Source of the DNA: Microbacterium trichothecenolyticum
GTDB lineage: Bacteria > Actinomycetota > Actinomycetes > Actinomycetales > Microbacteriaceae
DNA: 64,000 bases
Direction of reading: 5' to 3'
Assembly (NCBI RefSeq): GCF_000956465.1
Contig: NZ_JYJA01000035.1
Coordinates: forward strand, 186,001-250,000
Under the pieces are notes generated by a model. The model did no database searches, was not told the DNA's origin, and saw nothing but the letters and a program-made list of their open reading frames with translations. How positions within the stretch are numbered: the first letter of the stretch is position 1; each line of letters opens with the position of its first letter. This document shows, piece by piece, positions 15,001-30,000 of this stretch. Both the position numbers and the translations under genes were made by a program.

Positions 15001-18000
15001 AGCTCGTGGTAGCGCTCGGCCAGCGGCGGGAAAACGCGGCTCACAGCTTGACCGCCACGAACTTCGATTGGGAGTAGTGATGCAGGGCTTCCAGGCCCTT
15101 CTCCCGCCCGTACCCGCTGTTCTTGAAGCCGCCGAACGGCCCCTCGATCAGGCCTGTAAGCCAGTCGTTGATGTAGACCTGCCCAGCCTCCAGCTGCGCG
15201 GCCACGCGGTGCGCGCGGCCGACGTCACGCGTCCAGATGCCCGCGGCGAGACCGAATTCGGAGTCGTTCGCGATCGACACCGCATCCGCCTCAGACGAGA
15301 AAGTAAGCACCGCGAGGACGGGACCAAACACCTCTTCGCGGGCGATCCGCATGTCGTTCGTCACGTCGGTGTACACGGTCGGCTTGACGAGCCAGCCGTC
15401 GTTCGCGATCTCTCCTCCGGCGGCCAGAGTGGCGCCGTCGGCACGAGCGATGTCGAAGTACTCCTGCACCTTCGTGAACTGGTCCTCGGTCGTCATCTGC
15501 CCGTAGGTCGTCCCCGGCTCGACGCCGCGCAGCAGTTCGAGCATGATCGCCAGGAACTCCTCGCGCACCGACTCCTCCACCAGCAGGCGTGTTCCCGCGC
15601 TGCAGACCTGCCCGGCATTCACCGTGAAGGCGCGGATGGCTCCTGCCGCGGCGGCGCGCAAGTCGGCGTCGGCGAAGACGATGTTCGCCGACTTACCGCC
15701 GAGCTCAAGCGTCAGCGGGATGATGCGTTCGGCCGCGATGCGGCCGATCTCGCGACCCGCGCGCACAGACCCGGTGAAGGCGACCTTGCGGACGGCGTGG
15801 TTCTCGACGAGGGGTGCCCCGGTGCGCAGCCCCGTACCCGTGATGACGTTGAGAACGCCGTCGGGCAGGCCCGCTTTCGTGGAGAGACGGGCGAGTTCAA
15901 GCGTCGTGGTGGATGTGAACTCGGAAGGCTTGACGACTACCGTGTTGCCGGCGAGCAGGGCAGGGGCGATGGCGCGCGCCGCCTGGTTGAGCGGCGCGTT
16001 CCAGGGCGTGATGATACCGATGACGCCGAACGGCTCGTGTCGGGTGTAGCCGAGCAAGCCCGGGCCGAGGTCGATCACCTCGCCTGAGGGGATCTGGGCC
16101 AGTCCGGCGTAGAAGTCGAAGTAGCTGGCGGCGGCTTCGATCTCACGCAGCGACTGCGGACCGGGTTTGCCCGCCTCGGCGCCCTCGAGTGCGGCGAGGC
16201 TCTCCATGTCCGCGCGGATCTCGTCGGCGATCTTCACCATCAAGCGACCTCGGACGGAGGGCTTCGCCGCACGCCAGCCGGCCAGTGCCGCCGATGCCGC
16301 GGCGACGCCTGCATCAACGTCCGACGCGACGCCGTCGGCGACCTCGGCCACGATGGAGCCGTCCCACGGCGACCGCGAGGCGACGTATGCATCGGATGCG
16401 GGAGCGTACTCTCGGCCGTCGATCCAGTGGCCGTAACGCTTCATGATGCGGCCTCGGACCGCAGAGACGCCGTTGTCGTACTCTTCATGTGCTTCAGCAT
16501 GTCGTACAAAGCCTTTTTGGTCAACAAACTATTTTCCTCTTTCATTCTGTTCCGCAATCGGGGATACTGGCTGCGGTCGGCGCGACGTGGCGTGCGGGCG
16601 GTGCCGATCCGGCACTTGTTCGCGTGTGGGTCACGACGTCGTCGCCGCTGACGCGAAGCGAAGCGAAAGAGTGAACATGGATTTCGACGACACCCCGCAA
16701 CAGACCAGGCTCCGTCAGGAAGTGCGCGCGTTCCTGGCGGAACACGAGGACGAGCTCGAGCACGGCGACGGCGCGTACCTGGAGGCCCCGGGCAGCGACC
16801 GCATCGATGCGCTGCGGCGCACGCAGGCAATCCTGTTCGACGCCGGCTACATCGGGCTCACCTGGCCGTCGCGCTACGGCGGCGGTGATGGAAGCAACGC
16901 CCTGCAGGCCATCGTCAACGAGGAGCTTCACCGCGCGCGCGTCGCCGGGCCTGTAGGGCACGTCGGCCTAGGCATGTGCGGTCCCACCGTGCTGGCGCAC
17001 GGCAGCGAGGACCAGAAGGACCGCTACATCCGACGTCTGCTGCGCGCGGACGACATCTGGTGCCAACTCTTCAGCGAGCCGGGCGGCGGCAGCGATCTGG
17101 CCGCTCTCCGCACAAAGGCGGTGCGCAGCGGCGACACCTGGAAGGTCTCGGGGCAGAAGGTCTGGACGACGCTCGCGCAGTACTCGCGCTACGGCATCCT
17201 CCTCGCACGCACCGACCCGGAAGCGGCGCGCCACAAGGGCCTTACGATGTTCGTGATCGACATGACCGCTCCGGGCGTCACCGTGCGGCCGCTGCGTCAG
17301 ATGAACGGGCACGCCAGCTTCAACGAGGTCTTCTTCGACGACGTCGAGATCGACGACTCCGAGCGGCTGGGCGAAGTCGGCGACGGCTGGCGCGTCGCTC
17401 TGACGACGCTCATGAACGAGCGCATGGCGGTCGGCGGCGGCGGCGGCGAGGTGGGGGTGCGCATCGATGCGCTGATCTCCCACGCCGCGAAGCGCCTGCC
17501 GTCGGTACCGGCCGCACGAGCGCCGCTCGCGTACGAGGCGCTGGGCCGCGTGCTGGTCGAGTCGCTCGCGACCCGCTACACCGGCTACCGCATGCAGACG
17601 AGTCTCGAAGCGGGCGGTCGTCCTGGCCCCGAGGCCAGCGCGGGCAAGCTGGCGGCGGTACGCGTCGCCCACGCCACGGCCGATCTGGGTCTGCGCCTCC
17701 TCGGCGACGACGCCGTCTTCGCCCGCGCCGGCGACGACGGCGACTGGCGCTGGGCGGCCGGGCAGGCATCTGTGCCGGGCATCGCGATCGCCGGCGGCAC
17801 CGACGAGATCCTCCGCAACGTCATCGCCGAGCGCGTTCTGGGCCTCCCGCCCGACAAGGTCCGCGCTCCCGCCGCGGCCACCGCGACACCGGCCGCGCCC
17901 ACCTCTTGAGAATAGGGACCCCGAATGAATTTCGACATCGACGACGAGCAGCGCGAGTTCGCACAGCACGCTCGGCAGTTCTTCGCCTCCGCCGCGGGGC

Positions 18001-21000
18001 CGGCGGCGGCACGCGCCCTGCTCGAGCAGTCGGGCGAGTTGAGCCCGGGCCGTGACGCGCTCGCCGAGTTCGGCTTCTCGGCCCTGACCATCCCCGAGGA
18101 CGCCGGCGGCGTCGGCTCATCGCTGTTGAACCTGGCGCTCGTGGCCGAGCAGGCCGGCTACCAGCTCGCCGGCCCGTCGCTGGCGAGCGCAGCGCGGGTT
18201 GCCGTCCTCCTCGAGGGACACCCCGACAAACTCGCCGACGTCGCGTCGGGGAGCCTCGCATTGGCAGTCGTTGACGGACCCGGAAACGGTTCGGCGCTGG
18301 CGATCGACGCCGTCTCTGCCAGCCACTTCCTCGCTCTCGAAGACGGCGACCTGGTGTTCGGCGAAGGTGACGTCGTCGTCGGCGATCCGATCGACGCGAC
18401 CCGCGGGCTGGGCCGGGTGCGCATTCGCGACGCCGAGGTCTTGGAGGCGGACGTGGCCGAACGCTGGGAGCGGGCGCGCCTAGTGGCGGCGACGATCCTC
18501 GCCGCCGAGGGCCTGGGTGCCGCCGGTCGCGCGGTCGAGATGTCGATCGACCACGCTAAGAACCGCGAGGCGTTCGGCCGTCCGATCGGCGCCTATCAGG
18601 CGATCAAGCACCGGATCGTCGACTCGTGGGTCGCTGTCGACCAGCTGCGCTCGCTCGTCTGGTGGGCCGCCTGGGCGGCCGACCACGACCCCACGCGCTT
18701 CCCCGTCGCCGCCTCCGCGGCCAAGGCCTACTGCGCCGAGGCGTTCGATGCCGCAACCGAGACCTACATCCACGTCCTCGGCGGAATGGGTTTCACCTGG
18801 GACCACGAGGCTCACCTGTACTGGCGGCGCGCCAAGGTCGACCGTTTCCTTCTCGGCGACGAGAGCGAACACCTCGCTGCTGTCGCACGGCACGTTCTGG
18901 CGGAACACCGCGAATGATCCGCTGCCGCGTCAGCCGGTGCCATTGTTGGCCGGTTGACAATCTTTTAATCGGAAATCAGAATCGAACAGAACTCAGGGCC
19001 CAAAGTCGGACCCGGGTGCGAGGAGCGTCATGACCCTTACCGAACTCGGCACGATCGATGATCTGCTGATGGATCCCGCCTGGTACGCGAAGAGCGACTG
19101 GCACGCCACTTACCGCATGTTGCGCACCGAGGACCCCGTCCACTGGACAGAGGACCGCGCCTACGGTCACCCGTACTGGGCGATCTCGGACTTCGCCGGC
19201 ATCCAGGATGTGTTCGACCGCTTCGAGGACTTCAGCAGCCGGATGGGCACGGTTCCGCCGCGTAACGCGCGGCGCCTGACACCCGAGGAGCGGTCGATGC
19301 GCGGACACGACGTGCGCGTGCCCAATCTCGACCCGCCCGTCCACGGGCTGTATCGCCGCCCCATTAACAAGCACTTCTCGGTACCGGCGGTCTCGAAGTT
19401 GACCGCACACATCGACCGCGTCATCGACGACCTGATCTCGGAAGTGGCAGCGAAGGACGAATTCGACTTCGTCCAGGACGTCGCCTCGCAGCTGCCGATG
19501 CGCGTGATCTTCGGGATGCTGGGCGTCCCCGAGGAGGACTGGCCGTCGCTGCACAACTCGATCCAGCGCTACGCGCACAGCTCCGACCCGGCGTACACGG
19601 TGGACAACGACCCGATCGCCACTTGGAAGGCTGCCGCCAGCGAGATCGACACCTATGCCGCCAACCTGGCCCTCGCGCGACGCGAGCAGCCGCAGGACGA
19701 CATGGCTACGGTGATCGGTTCGTTGCGGATCGACGGCGATGTTCTGAGCCTTCACGAGATGCAGAGTTGGTTCAGCACCCTCATCACCGGCGGCGGCACG
19801 CCCACGCGCGCCGCAATGGGCACCGGCGTGCTGCAGTTCATCCGGGACCCCGCGCAGCGCATGCTGCTACTGGATAACGAGGCCATCGCCGCCGATGCTG
19901 TCGAAGAGGTGCTGCGATGGGGTTCGCCCTCGCGCCTGATTCTCCGCGTCGTCAACCGTGATCTCGAGTTCCGGGGCAAGGACCTCGCGGCCGGCGACTG
20001 GATCATGCTGATGCTGGCTTCGGGTAACCGGGATGAAAAGGTGTGGCGCGACGCCGACCGGTTCGACATCGGGCGTGAGCGCATCGACCACCTGGGCCTC
20101 GGCCACGGCATCCATAAGTGCCTCGGTCGCAACCTCGTGCGCTTGGAACTGTCGCACTTCTTCCCGCGCTTCCTGCGGGCCTTCCCACAGCTGTCGCTGA
20201 CCGCAGAGCCCGAATGGATCGCCGACTACAACAATAACGGTCTGCACTCGCTGCACCTCTCCCACCACGGCGACGTACGGCTATGAGCCGGAGCGTCGAG
20301 ACGGATATCGACCTGTCCGCGCTGGGAATCGTCGACGACGGCTCGACGACGGAGGTGATGATCTACGACGTGAAGCCGGGACGCATCGACGACGCCGTCG
20401 TCGCGTTCCAGGAGGTGTTCGATCACTACCGCCCCGAGGGGTTCTCGATCCTCTTCTCGGCGGTGGACGTGGCGAACAACCGTCTCATCTGGGTACACCG
20501 CTACGCGCCCGACTTCGATTTAACGCAGCGGTTCTACCTGGGCAAGTACCCCGCGCTCGTCCACGTCCTGTGGGCAGGCTCACGATTCGACGCCCACGCC
20601 GCGTCGACGGAAGGCGCCTGATGTCCGCCGAGGTGAAGACGTTGGACGAGCTCGCCGTCGGTCGCACCGTCGAGCTGAAGATCTATCAGGTGAAAGATGG
20701 CAGATGGAGCGAGTTCCTGCGGTGCTGGCGCGCCGTGGCCGCCCTACGCCAAGCGGCCGGCTTTTGCATCGACTTCGCCGTGGCCGACGTGCCCGGACGC
20801 CGCTTCATCTGGGCGGTGAGCACGGCGAGCGACTTCACCGAGGAGAACGTGAAATATCTCTCGGGTGACGACCGCCGCGCCGCGAACGTGATCTCGGACT
20901 TCATCGAACGCTTCGAGATCCCCAAAGTGATCGAGATCCCGATCGCGCCGAAGAACGACGGGCGCCCATAACGCGACGCACCCGTACCGGGGCCGCCTGG

Positions 21001-24000
21001 TTCGAGGACCGGGCGGCCCGATCGCGTGCTTCGGCGTCCGAGCCTATTCGGCGACGGAGATGCCGGGTAGCCAGAGGGCGAGGTCGGGCCAGAGGATCAG
21101 AACGACGAGCATCACGATGCAAGCCGCGATGAACGGCAACACTCCCTTAAACACGTCCGTGATCTTGAGGTTCAGGCCCATCCCCTTCGTGCTCCCTTTC
21201 GATATGGCCAGGACCACGAAGTTAAGGATGCCCAACGGTGGTGCCACCAGGTCGATCTCGGCCAGGACGATCAGGAACACCCCGAACCAGATCAGGTCCA
21301 CGTCGAGCGCGATCAGCGGCGCCATGAAGACCGGGATCGTCAGCAACATCATCGCCAGGGTGTCCAGGAAGAACCCGAGGATGAGGTAGATCGGTATGAG
21401 CAGCAGGAGGAACGTGAACTTGTTCAATCCGAGCGCGACGACGATGTCGGCCACCCATTGCGCCAAGCCGCTAAGCGCCATGACACGCGTCAAGAGATTC
21501 ACGCCGACAAGGAGCAACATGACGGTGGCCACGGCCGATACCGTCTCCAGCAACGTGCTCGACAAGAACGTTCCGACCACCCTGCGGGTCGCGACGGTCG
21601 ACTCCCCCGAGCGAACCTCCTGCTGAGATCGCGCGATGACAAGACCGAGACCGAGGAGCAAGGCGACCAAAGCGCCCCACGCGCCGGCCTCGGTCGCGGT
21701 GAAGACCCCGGAGTAAATGCCGCCCAGAACGACCGCGATGATGACAAGCATCGGCACCAGGTGGATCAGTGAGGCGAACCGCGCCTTCCACGTGAATCGA
21801 CCGCCGCGTGGCCCCGAGCTGGGGCTGATCGTCGCCCAGAGGACGATCACGATCGCGAACAGCACCGCCAACGCGAGACCCGGAACGAGGCCCGCCAGCA
21901 ACTGCGGACCGACTGGGGTCCCGGCGATGCCCGCGTAGATGACCAGCAGGATGCTGGGCGGAATGACCTGCCCGAGCGTGCCCGCCATGCCGGTCGCCCC
22001 CATAGCCAGACTGGGTTTGTACCCTGCTCGGATCATCTCCGGGATCGATACTCGCCCGATGGCGTAGGTGATGCCAATCGTGCTCCCGCTCGCGGCGGCC
22101 ATGCCGGCGCCGGCGAAGTTGGTGGCCACCGCCAGGCCACCCGGCAGACGGCTCAGCCACTTCCGCGCTGAGCCGTAGGCGCCGGCCATGAGACCGCTCT
22201 TGCCCATCGCCACGCCCATGAGCACAAACATCGGAATGACGCTGAGCGACCACGACGCGAACGATCCGAAGACGACCTCCTTCAGACTCCCAGCCACCGC
22301 GTTGGGACCCACCAGAATGTAGAGCCCGAGCATCGCTGCGGCCGACATCGCTATCCCGACCGGGATCTTCAAGAGAATCAGCGCCATCATCAGCACGATG
22401 ACGATGAACCCGACGACGAGCTTGCTGGAGGGCACGACGAAGACATAGCCCACGAGCGCAACCGTGACGAGGGCCACGAGGATCAGGCCGATCGTGAAGC
22501 GTCGCGCTGTCGCCACATCCTTCGCCGTCGCCGTGCGGTTCTTCACGACGGGCGGGGAGGGTTCGTTCAGTTGCGTCGTCATTGTATTCCCGCTTTCCCA
22601 CCCGCCGGCGCCACACCATCGGGTGCGCGCGTCCCGAGCTCGTCGAAGACCGTCTCCTCCGCTTCGAGGGCCAGCTCCGCCTCGTCGTCGTCGATCGGCC
22701 GGAAGTCCTTCGTTCCGATCGCGCGCACGAATTGGGCGGTCGACTGTAGGAGCAGTCCGATCAGCCCTGCCACGAGGACCCAGCGATACGGCCAGACCGC
22801 CACCCACTCCGCCCCGACGGCCGTCTCGTCGAGCTGCGTCGCCATGGCGGCCTTTTCGGTGCTGAACCAGATGAACAAGCCGGTCGTGCCCAGCGTGAGG
22901 GCCATGCCGACCGCTTCGATGATGCGTTGCACCCGCGGACCGGTCGGCGCCGTCAGCAGGTTCACACGGATGTGTTCGCCGCGTAGAAGCGCGTACCCGA
23001 GGCCCAGCGACACCAGGGTTGGCATCCACGCGAACTGAGTGAGGGCGAGGGCCCCCGGCAGCGGATGACCGAACACGAACCGGGTGAGGACGCTGGCCGC
23101 GACGTTGATCATGAGGCCGACAGTCGCGAGGCCCCCGACCACCGCGAGCGTCAGATTGAGGCGGTCTATCCACTTCAGCCACTGAAGCCGATCGTTCGTT
23201 CTGGCAGCGGTCGTCATGCTCCTCATCTCCTCTGCGTCGCGGCGGCTCGTCAGTCGGCGGTAACGAAGCGGACGCCGGCGGGCGTCGTCACGAGACGGCC
23301 GGCGACCGGGCCTCCGTAGTGCGTACCGAGGATCAGCGTGTCCGTGTCGACCAGTTCGTCGAGCAACCGCCGTCGCGTGCGGGTGGACTCCTCGGGGTCG
23401 AGGTCGGCTTTGCTCGCCCAGTGTGGCTGGCTCCACTGGACGGGATGATGCGAGGCGTCGCCGGTGATCAAGCCCCGCTGATCTCCCGACGATATCTCGA
23501 TCGAGATATGACCGGGGGTGTGACCCGGCGTGGAGACCAGCCGGACACTGGGCGTAAGAACATGATCGGGCGTGATTCGGTCGACCACCCCGGCAGCCAA
23601 CAGGGGTTCGACCGTTCGATCGTTCCCATGAGAGTGCGCACCGGAGCCACCGGATCTGCGCCACGCGCTCACCGCGTCATCGGCCAGCACATATCGCGCG
23701 TTGGGGAAGGTCGGCACCCACTCCTCACCCTGTTGCCTGGTGTTCCATCCCACGTGATCGACGTGCAGGTGAGTGCAGATGACGAAGTCGACGCTGTTAG
23801 GCGCGAACCCGGCGGAATCCAGATCCCGGAGGTACTTCTCACCCGGCGTTGCCAGGTGCTTGAAACCGTCGGGCAGATCCCAGCCGACCCCGGTGTCCAC
23901 GACGAATCGCCGCCCGTCGGCTTCGATGAGGAAGGAGTGAATGGAGATCACCAGGCGATCCGTGGCATCGATGAAGTGCGGGGCGAGCCATTCCCGGCTG

Positions 24001-27000
24001 GCCCGCACGTAGTCGTTCGAAGACCCGGGCAGCAGACTCTCGGCTTCGGGGTGAACCACCGCCTCGACGACTTTGGTGACGGTGACATCGCCGATACGAA
24101 GCCGCGGCGCAGCCGTTTCAGTCATGGCTTCCCCTCGTGTTCGCTTGGTCACTTCGGAGCGGGCAGCTGTTCGAGGAGCTGCTGCCAATCGACGTCGGAG
24201 AAGTAGGCCGCTTCGTCGACCGGTGACATGCCTGACTGCGGGACCACTCCGGCTTCCTCCATGGCGTCCTGCCACCGCTGTGCGACCTCGCGGTACTCGG
24301 TGAGGAACTGCTCGGGGTTCTCGACGGATGCCGGAGCGGAACCGCCCATCGCATCGCGACGCTGCTCCTGCACGTCCGCGAGGATCTCGTCCACCTCGGG
24401 TGCGGTCTGCAGGATCGCCGCCCCGCTGTCGGCCGCCTTGGTGGTGATCGTCTTCCAGGCGTCGAGATAGGCCTCGATGTACCCCGCGAGTGCAGCCCGC
24501 GACGAGTCCGCGAAGATCTCCTTGAGCTCCGGCGAGAACGATTCCCAGAGGTCCGTGCGGATGACCGGGATCAGCCCCATGGTGCCGGGGCTCAGCTGCG
24601 GGACGTATATGTTCGGCGCGACGTCGTACATCGAGAAGATGTCGTAGATGTATATCGGGTTCGAGTGGCAATCGACGACGCCGCGTTCCATCGCCTCGTA
24701 CACCTCGATCGCGGGGATGTGACCGGGCTCGAAACCGAGAGCGCTGAGTTCGCTCGCGTACGGCTCACCCGGCACCACGGCCGACAGACCCTGCGCCGCC
24801 GCGAGGTCGGGCACCGGCTGCTTGCACCAGTACCCCCACTGACCCGTCGACATCGCAGCGATTGGCGTCAGCCCCATGGCCTCGACCTCGCCGCGGATCG
24901 TGTCGTTGTTCATCATCATCTCGTCGTATGTCAACGAATCCTGGACGAAGCCGGCGACGCCGGTCAGCTCACCGTAGGACGCGGCGTCGCCCATCCAAAC
25001 GGATGCCGGCAGGTCGCCGGCGAAGAGCGTCGGCGTACCGATGAATCCGACGTCGGCGATTCCGGAGGCAACGCCTTGAGGGGCCTCTTGGTTCGGCAGC
25101 AGAGAGTCCGAGTAGAAGAACTCGAAGGTCACCTTCCCTTCTGTCGCCTCCTCTACGTACGCCGCCATCGCCTCAGTGGCAGCTATCGAGATTGCGCCCT
25201 GGGCGGCGGGCACGGCGACGGTAAGTTCCATGGACTCCACACCGCCGTCCTCTCCCGTCGACGGGCTGGCACACGACGCGGCCAACAGCGACACCGACAC
25301 GATCGCCAGAACAGAAAGGGACCGAACACGAGAGGACGCCATCATCCACTCCTTCCATAATTGAGCCGTCGGAACGCGGCCGTCCGTCGGCCATCGACTG
25401 CTTGAGGGTTGTGAGGGCTAATTGCTCGTGAGGCTTGCACCGCCGTCGACGGCGAGGATCTGCCCCGTCGTGAACCCCGCGGCGGCGGAACTGAGGAAAA
25501 GGACGGCGGCGGCTACCTCGCTCGGCTGACCGACGCGCGCGAGCGGGCGCCCCAGCCCGACGTTACGCATTGCCTCTGTGCTGGTACGCCAGTACTGCGC
25601 GGTCTCGGTCATGCCCGGAGAGACCGCATTGACCCGTACCGTGGGAGCGAATTCTAGCGCCAGTTGACGCGTCAGATGATTGAGAGCCGCCTTCGTCACC
25701 GCATAGGTGCCCACGTGCGGACGAGGCCGCTCCCCGGCGAACGAGGAGATGTTCACGATCGTCCCGCCTGCTTCCGCCATCACGGCGCTCCAGACCTCGC
25801 GCGCGAACAGGAGCGGCACAATCTGATTCAGGAACGTGGTGCTTACCACCTCGTCTTCGGCGACCTCCACGATCGAACCCGTCGGTTCGCCCCTGCCCAC
25901 GTTGTTGACGAGGACGTCGAGCCGCCCGAAGCGGTCGAGAGTCTGAGCGATCGCGTCCTTGCGGACCGCGGCCTCGGCGACGGACCCGGCGATTCCGATC
26001 ACCCGGCCGCCGCGATCCGTCTGCTCCTTCACGAATTGCGCCACGTCGGCCTCGGTGCGCGAGATTGCGCACACCGCGGCGCCCGCGGCGAGAAATGCCT
26101 CGGCGATACCCAGACCGATTCCCTGCGTCGCTCCGGTGACGATGACCGCGTGGCCACTGAAATCGAAGGTGACGGATTCCTTGTCCATTAAAGCTCCAGA
26201 ATTGATTGTTGTTCAACCATCTACACCGGCGATGATACGGAAGCCGGCGAGGGGGCACGGCCCGCCTAGAACGTTTTTCCCTGATTAAATGACGCTTTTG
26301 CGTGCACCAGAGTAGCCGCGCTGCTTGCTTGTGTCCTCGGAGGCCGCGCCCGCGCTGCGCGTTCTGGCTGGCGTGGCTCAGGCAGCCCGCACGCGCGGCA
26401 ACACCTCCGTCATGAGCAGGTCGTACGATCGCGCCGAGACCTCGCCGCGGGCGTAAGGCAGCCAGAGGCTCATCCGGTCCACCCCCAGCTCGGAGATTTC
26501 GATGAGTCGCTCCACGCAGTTGTCCACCGAGCCCACGACGGCGAACTGATCGACGAAGTCGTCGTCGGCAGCATCCGCGTGAGCAGACGCCGCGCCCTCA
26601 ACCGAGCCGTGCCGGTTCATGTCGTAGGCGTCAGCGATATTCAAGAGGGTCGCCGTCTGGCTCGGCGTAGCCGGGCCCATCACCCGCTTGTTCATGACGG
26701 AGAAGCGGGCCTGACTCGCGACCTGCGGACGCGCGAGGTCACGAGCGGTCTGGAGGTCATCGTGCGGCACGACCATCATGGCGCACCCGATGCCGATGCC
26801 GTCGCGTCCGGCCTCGGCGGCGGCGTCTCGCACGATCCCGACACCCCAGGCCACGCGCGCCGGAGCGGCCGTCATCATCATCATCACGTTGTCCGCATGA
26901 CGGGCGGCCGCGGCGATGACCTTCGGGCCAGTGGCGTACACCTCCATCGGCACCTTGGCCATGTCGTACTGCTGCAGCCACTTGACGCGGCTCCCCTCAG

Positions 27001-30000
27001 GCGCCGAGCCGATGGCGAGGTTGTCGAATCCGACCTTGGCCCCCACAAGCATGGCGCTCGCATCGGCCATGTCGACCGCGTCACCGCGCAGGTAGGTCTG
27101 GGTGACCTCGAGGAAGTGCTCGAATTCGTTCACGCGCTGCGGCGATGCACCAACGTAAGCAAGTGACGAGTCGCCGCGACCCACCCCAAGCGAGGCGCGA
27201 CCCCCCGAGATCAATTGCAACGTCGCGGCGGCCGCAGCGGTGACCGAAGGATGGCGGGTGACCATGTTCGTCACACCGGTACCGAGTTGGATCCGATCGG
27301 TCGCCTGAGCGCACAACGCGAGGTACGTCCACACGTCGGTGAACATGCACTGCGAGTCGACCATCACCGCCCCGTCCCACCCGTCCTGCTCGAACTGGCG
27401 GGCCTGGTTGGCCGCATCACGCGGGTCCATGGCGGTGAAGTTGGTCCAGAACTCGATCGACTTGCTCATCATTCCTGTCTTCGTGCTCGCATCGGGGAAA
27501 GGCCACGATGAGTTAGTCGACGCCCCAGATCTTCTTGAACTGCTCCACGATGTCGGTGGGGTACACCGGCACCGGGTCGACGGACGCGAGGTTGTCCTGC
27601 GTAAAGATCGGCAACGGAACGTGGTTGCCGACGACCGGCTCACCGCTGTCGAGAACGCGGGCCGCTGTGTCGAGCTGCGCCAGACCCGTCACTTCGCTGG
27701 CTGCGCCGACCCAGAAGGAGTTCGTGCCAGCTTCGAGCTCGGCGAGGTTGGCCGTGGACGGCAGAGCGCCGCCGACCTCCACATCGAGACCGGCCTGCGT
27801 GAGCGCCTGTTGGCTACCGACCGCCAGGTCGCCGATCGCGAAGAACGCGAAGTTGAGCGACGAGTCCGACTGGAGCTTGGAGACGATAGCGGTCGTCGCC
27901 GCGGGCGATCCGACATCCTTCGTCTGGATATCGGTGTACGAGAAGGTGCACTCCTCGCACTCCTGCTCGATGATGGCGCCCATACTGTCGGACACGGTGC
28001 GCAACGCGTCGAAGGGCAGACCGAACGCGGCGACTCCACCCTTGCAGTTCGTCTGCGCGAGGAACTGGTAGCCGGCCAGTTCCCCCATCTGGTCGAACAG
28101 GTCACCACCGTTCGGTGTCGCGCCGTAACCGGGGTATGACTCTGGCTCGTTGGTGATGGCCCCGAGCATCAGCAGGACGCCCTTCTCCTTCGCCGCGTCG
28201 ATCGCCGGCTGCACCGCCTCGGGCGGGAAGCCGTCGAGCTCGACGATGTCGGAGTTGTCGATGGCCTCGAGCAGCTTGCGGTTGACGTCTTCTACCGAGC
28301 CGTCGAACGAGACCTTCTTACCCGTCCACCCGAGCAGGGGTGCGGCGTCGACGATGGTCTGCGAGACATCGCCCGACGAAGGAACCGCGCCCGGGTAGAG
28401 GCGCGTAATGGTGAGGCCGGGTGTCGGGGGCTTGCTCAGCGGGGTGAGCTCGGGCGAGAGAGTCTCGGGCAGCAGTCCGCGCTCCTCGAGGAAGTCCGAT
28501 GCATTCTTCGCGCACTCCGACTGCGCCGACGAGGGCTCACCGGCATCGGCGCCCGGGTCGCTCGTGCCGGTGCTGCACGCGGTTGCGAGGACCATGATCG
28601 CGGCGATGGACGCGCCGGCCACGGTGAGCCTTCGGGCGCGACGGGACAAACGGTGAAGCGTCATTGCATACCATCTTTCTGTGGCTGCCGGGCGTGCGGG
28701 TCACGCCCGGTGGGTGATCTGATCGAGCAGGTAGAGCGGACTCGAGCAACCTCGAGTCCGCCGTGAGGCGGCTGCGGACACCGCCTCGGTCAGGGCAGCG
28801 GGATGTGGACGTTCTTGCGGTAGACGTACTCCTCGATGCCGGCGCGTCCGCCTTCGCGTCCGAACCCCGATCCCTTCACGCCGCCGAACGGCGCCGATGC
28901 CGTCAGGTCCGGGAATCCGTTGACGCCGACCCAGCCGGCCTCCAGGCTGTCGGCGAAGCGGTGGGCGCGGGTGAGGTCGTTAGTGTGGACATAAGCGGCG
29001 AGACCCAGGGCGTTGTCGTTCGCCATCGCCAGGGCGTGCGCCTCGTCGGTGAAGGGCATCACCGCGAGAACAGGTCCGAAGACCTCCTGCTGGGCGATCG
29101 GGCTGGAGTTGTCGACATCCGCCAGGACGGTGGGGCGCAAGAAGCTGTTGCCCCCCAGACCAGTTTCGGCGAGTCGCTCCCCCCCGGTCACGACGCGCAC
29201 CTGCTGTCGCGCTGCCTCGACCATGGAGAGGATCCGGTCTGCGGCTCCTTCGCTGATCACCGGACCCATCTGCACCGACGGGTCGAGCGGGTCGCCAATC
29301 TTCGCCCCAGAGCTGACCGCCGCCACGCGCTCGATGACCTCGTCGTAGACCGACTCCTGCACCATGAGGCGGGTCGGGAACAGGCATCCCTGACCGGCGA
29401 CCGCCACCGTGCTGACGAACGCGGCCACCTGAGCTGCGGCGTCGAGGTCTGCATCTTCGAAGATGACGTTGGCCGACTTGCCGCCGAGCTCGAGCGTGAC
29501 GGGCGTCAGCGACTCGGCCGCGGTTGCCATGATGCTCCGAGCCACCGTCCCGCCGCCAGTGAAGACGACCTTCGACACGTCCGCGTGACGGATGATCGCC
29601 TGGCCAGTCTCCTTGTCGCCGGACAGGACGCTAAGGACGCCGTCGGGCAGGCCCGCCTCGCGGCAGATCTCGGCCAGTCGCATGACTCCGAAGGGGCTCA
29701 TTTCGGGCGACTTCAAGATCACGCAGTTGCCCGCAGCGAAGGCGGGCGCCAACTTCATCGCTGCGTTGAGCACCGGACCGTTGAACGGCACGAAGGCGCC
29801 GACGATGCCGTGCGGTTCAAACTTCACGTAGTCCAGCGCGCGCGTCGGGTAGGTGGTGATGAGTTCGCCCTCGAACTTGTCGACCCACCCCGCGTAGTAC
29901 TCGAAGTAGTCGATGGCCATCGACATCCCGCCGCCGCCCACCGGGAAGCCGGTCTCGAGCGCTACGATCTGGTTCAGTTCCTCCTCGTGCGCCTCGATGG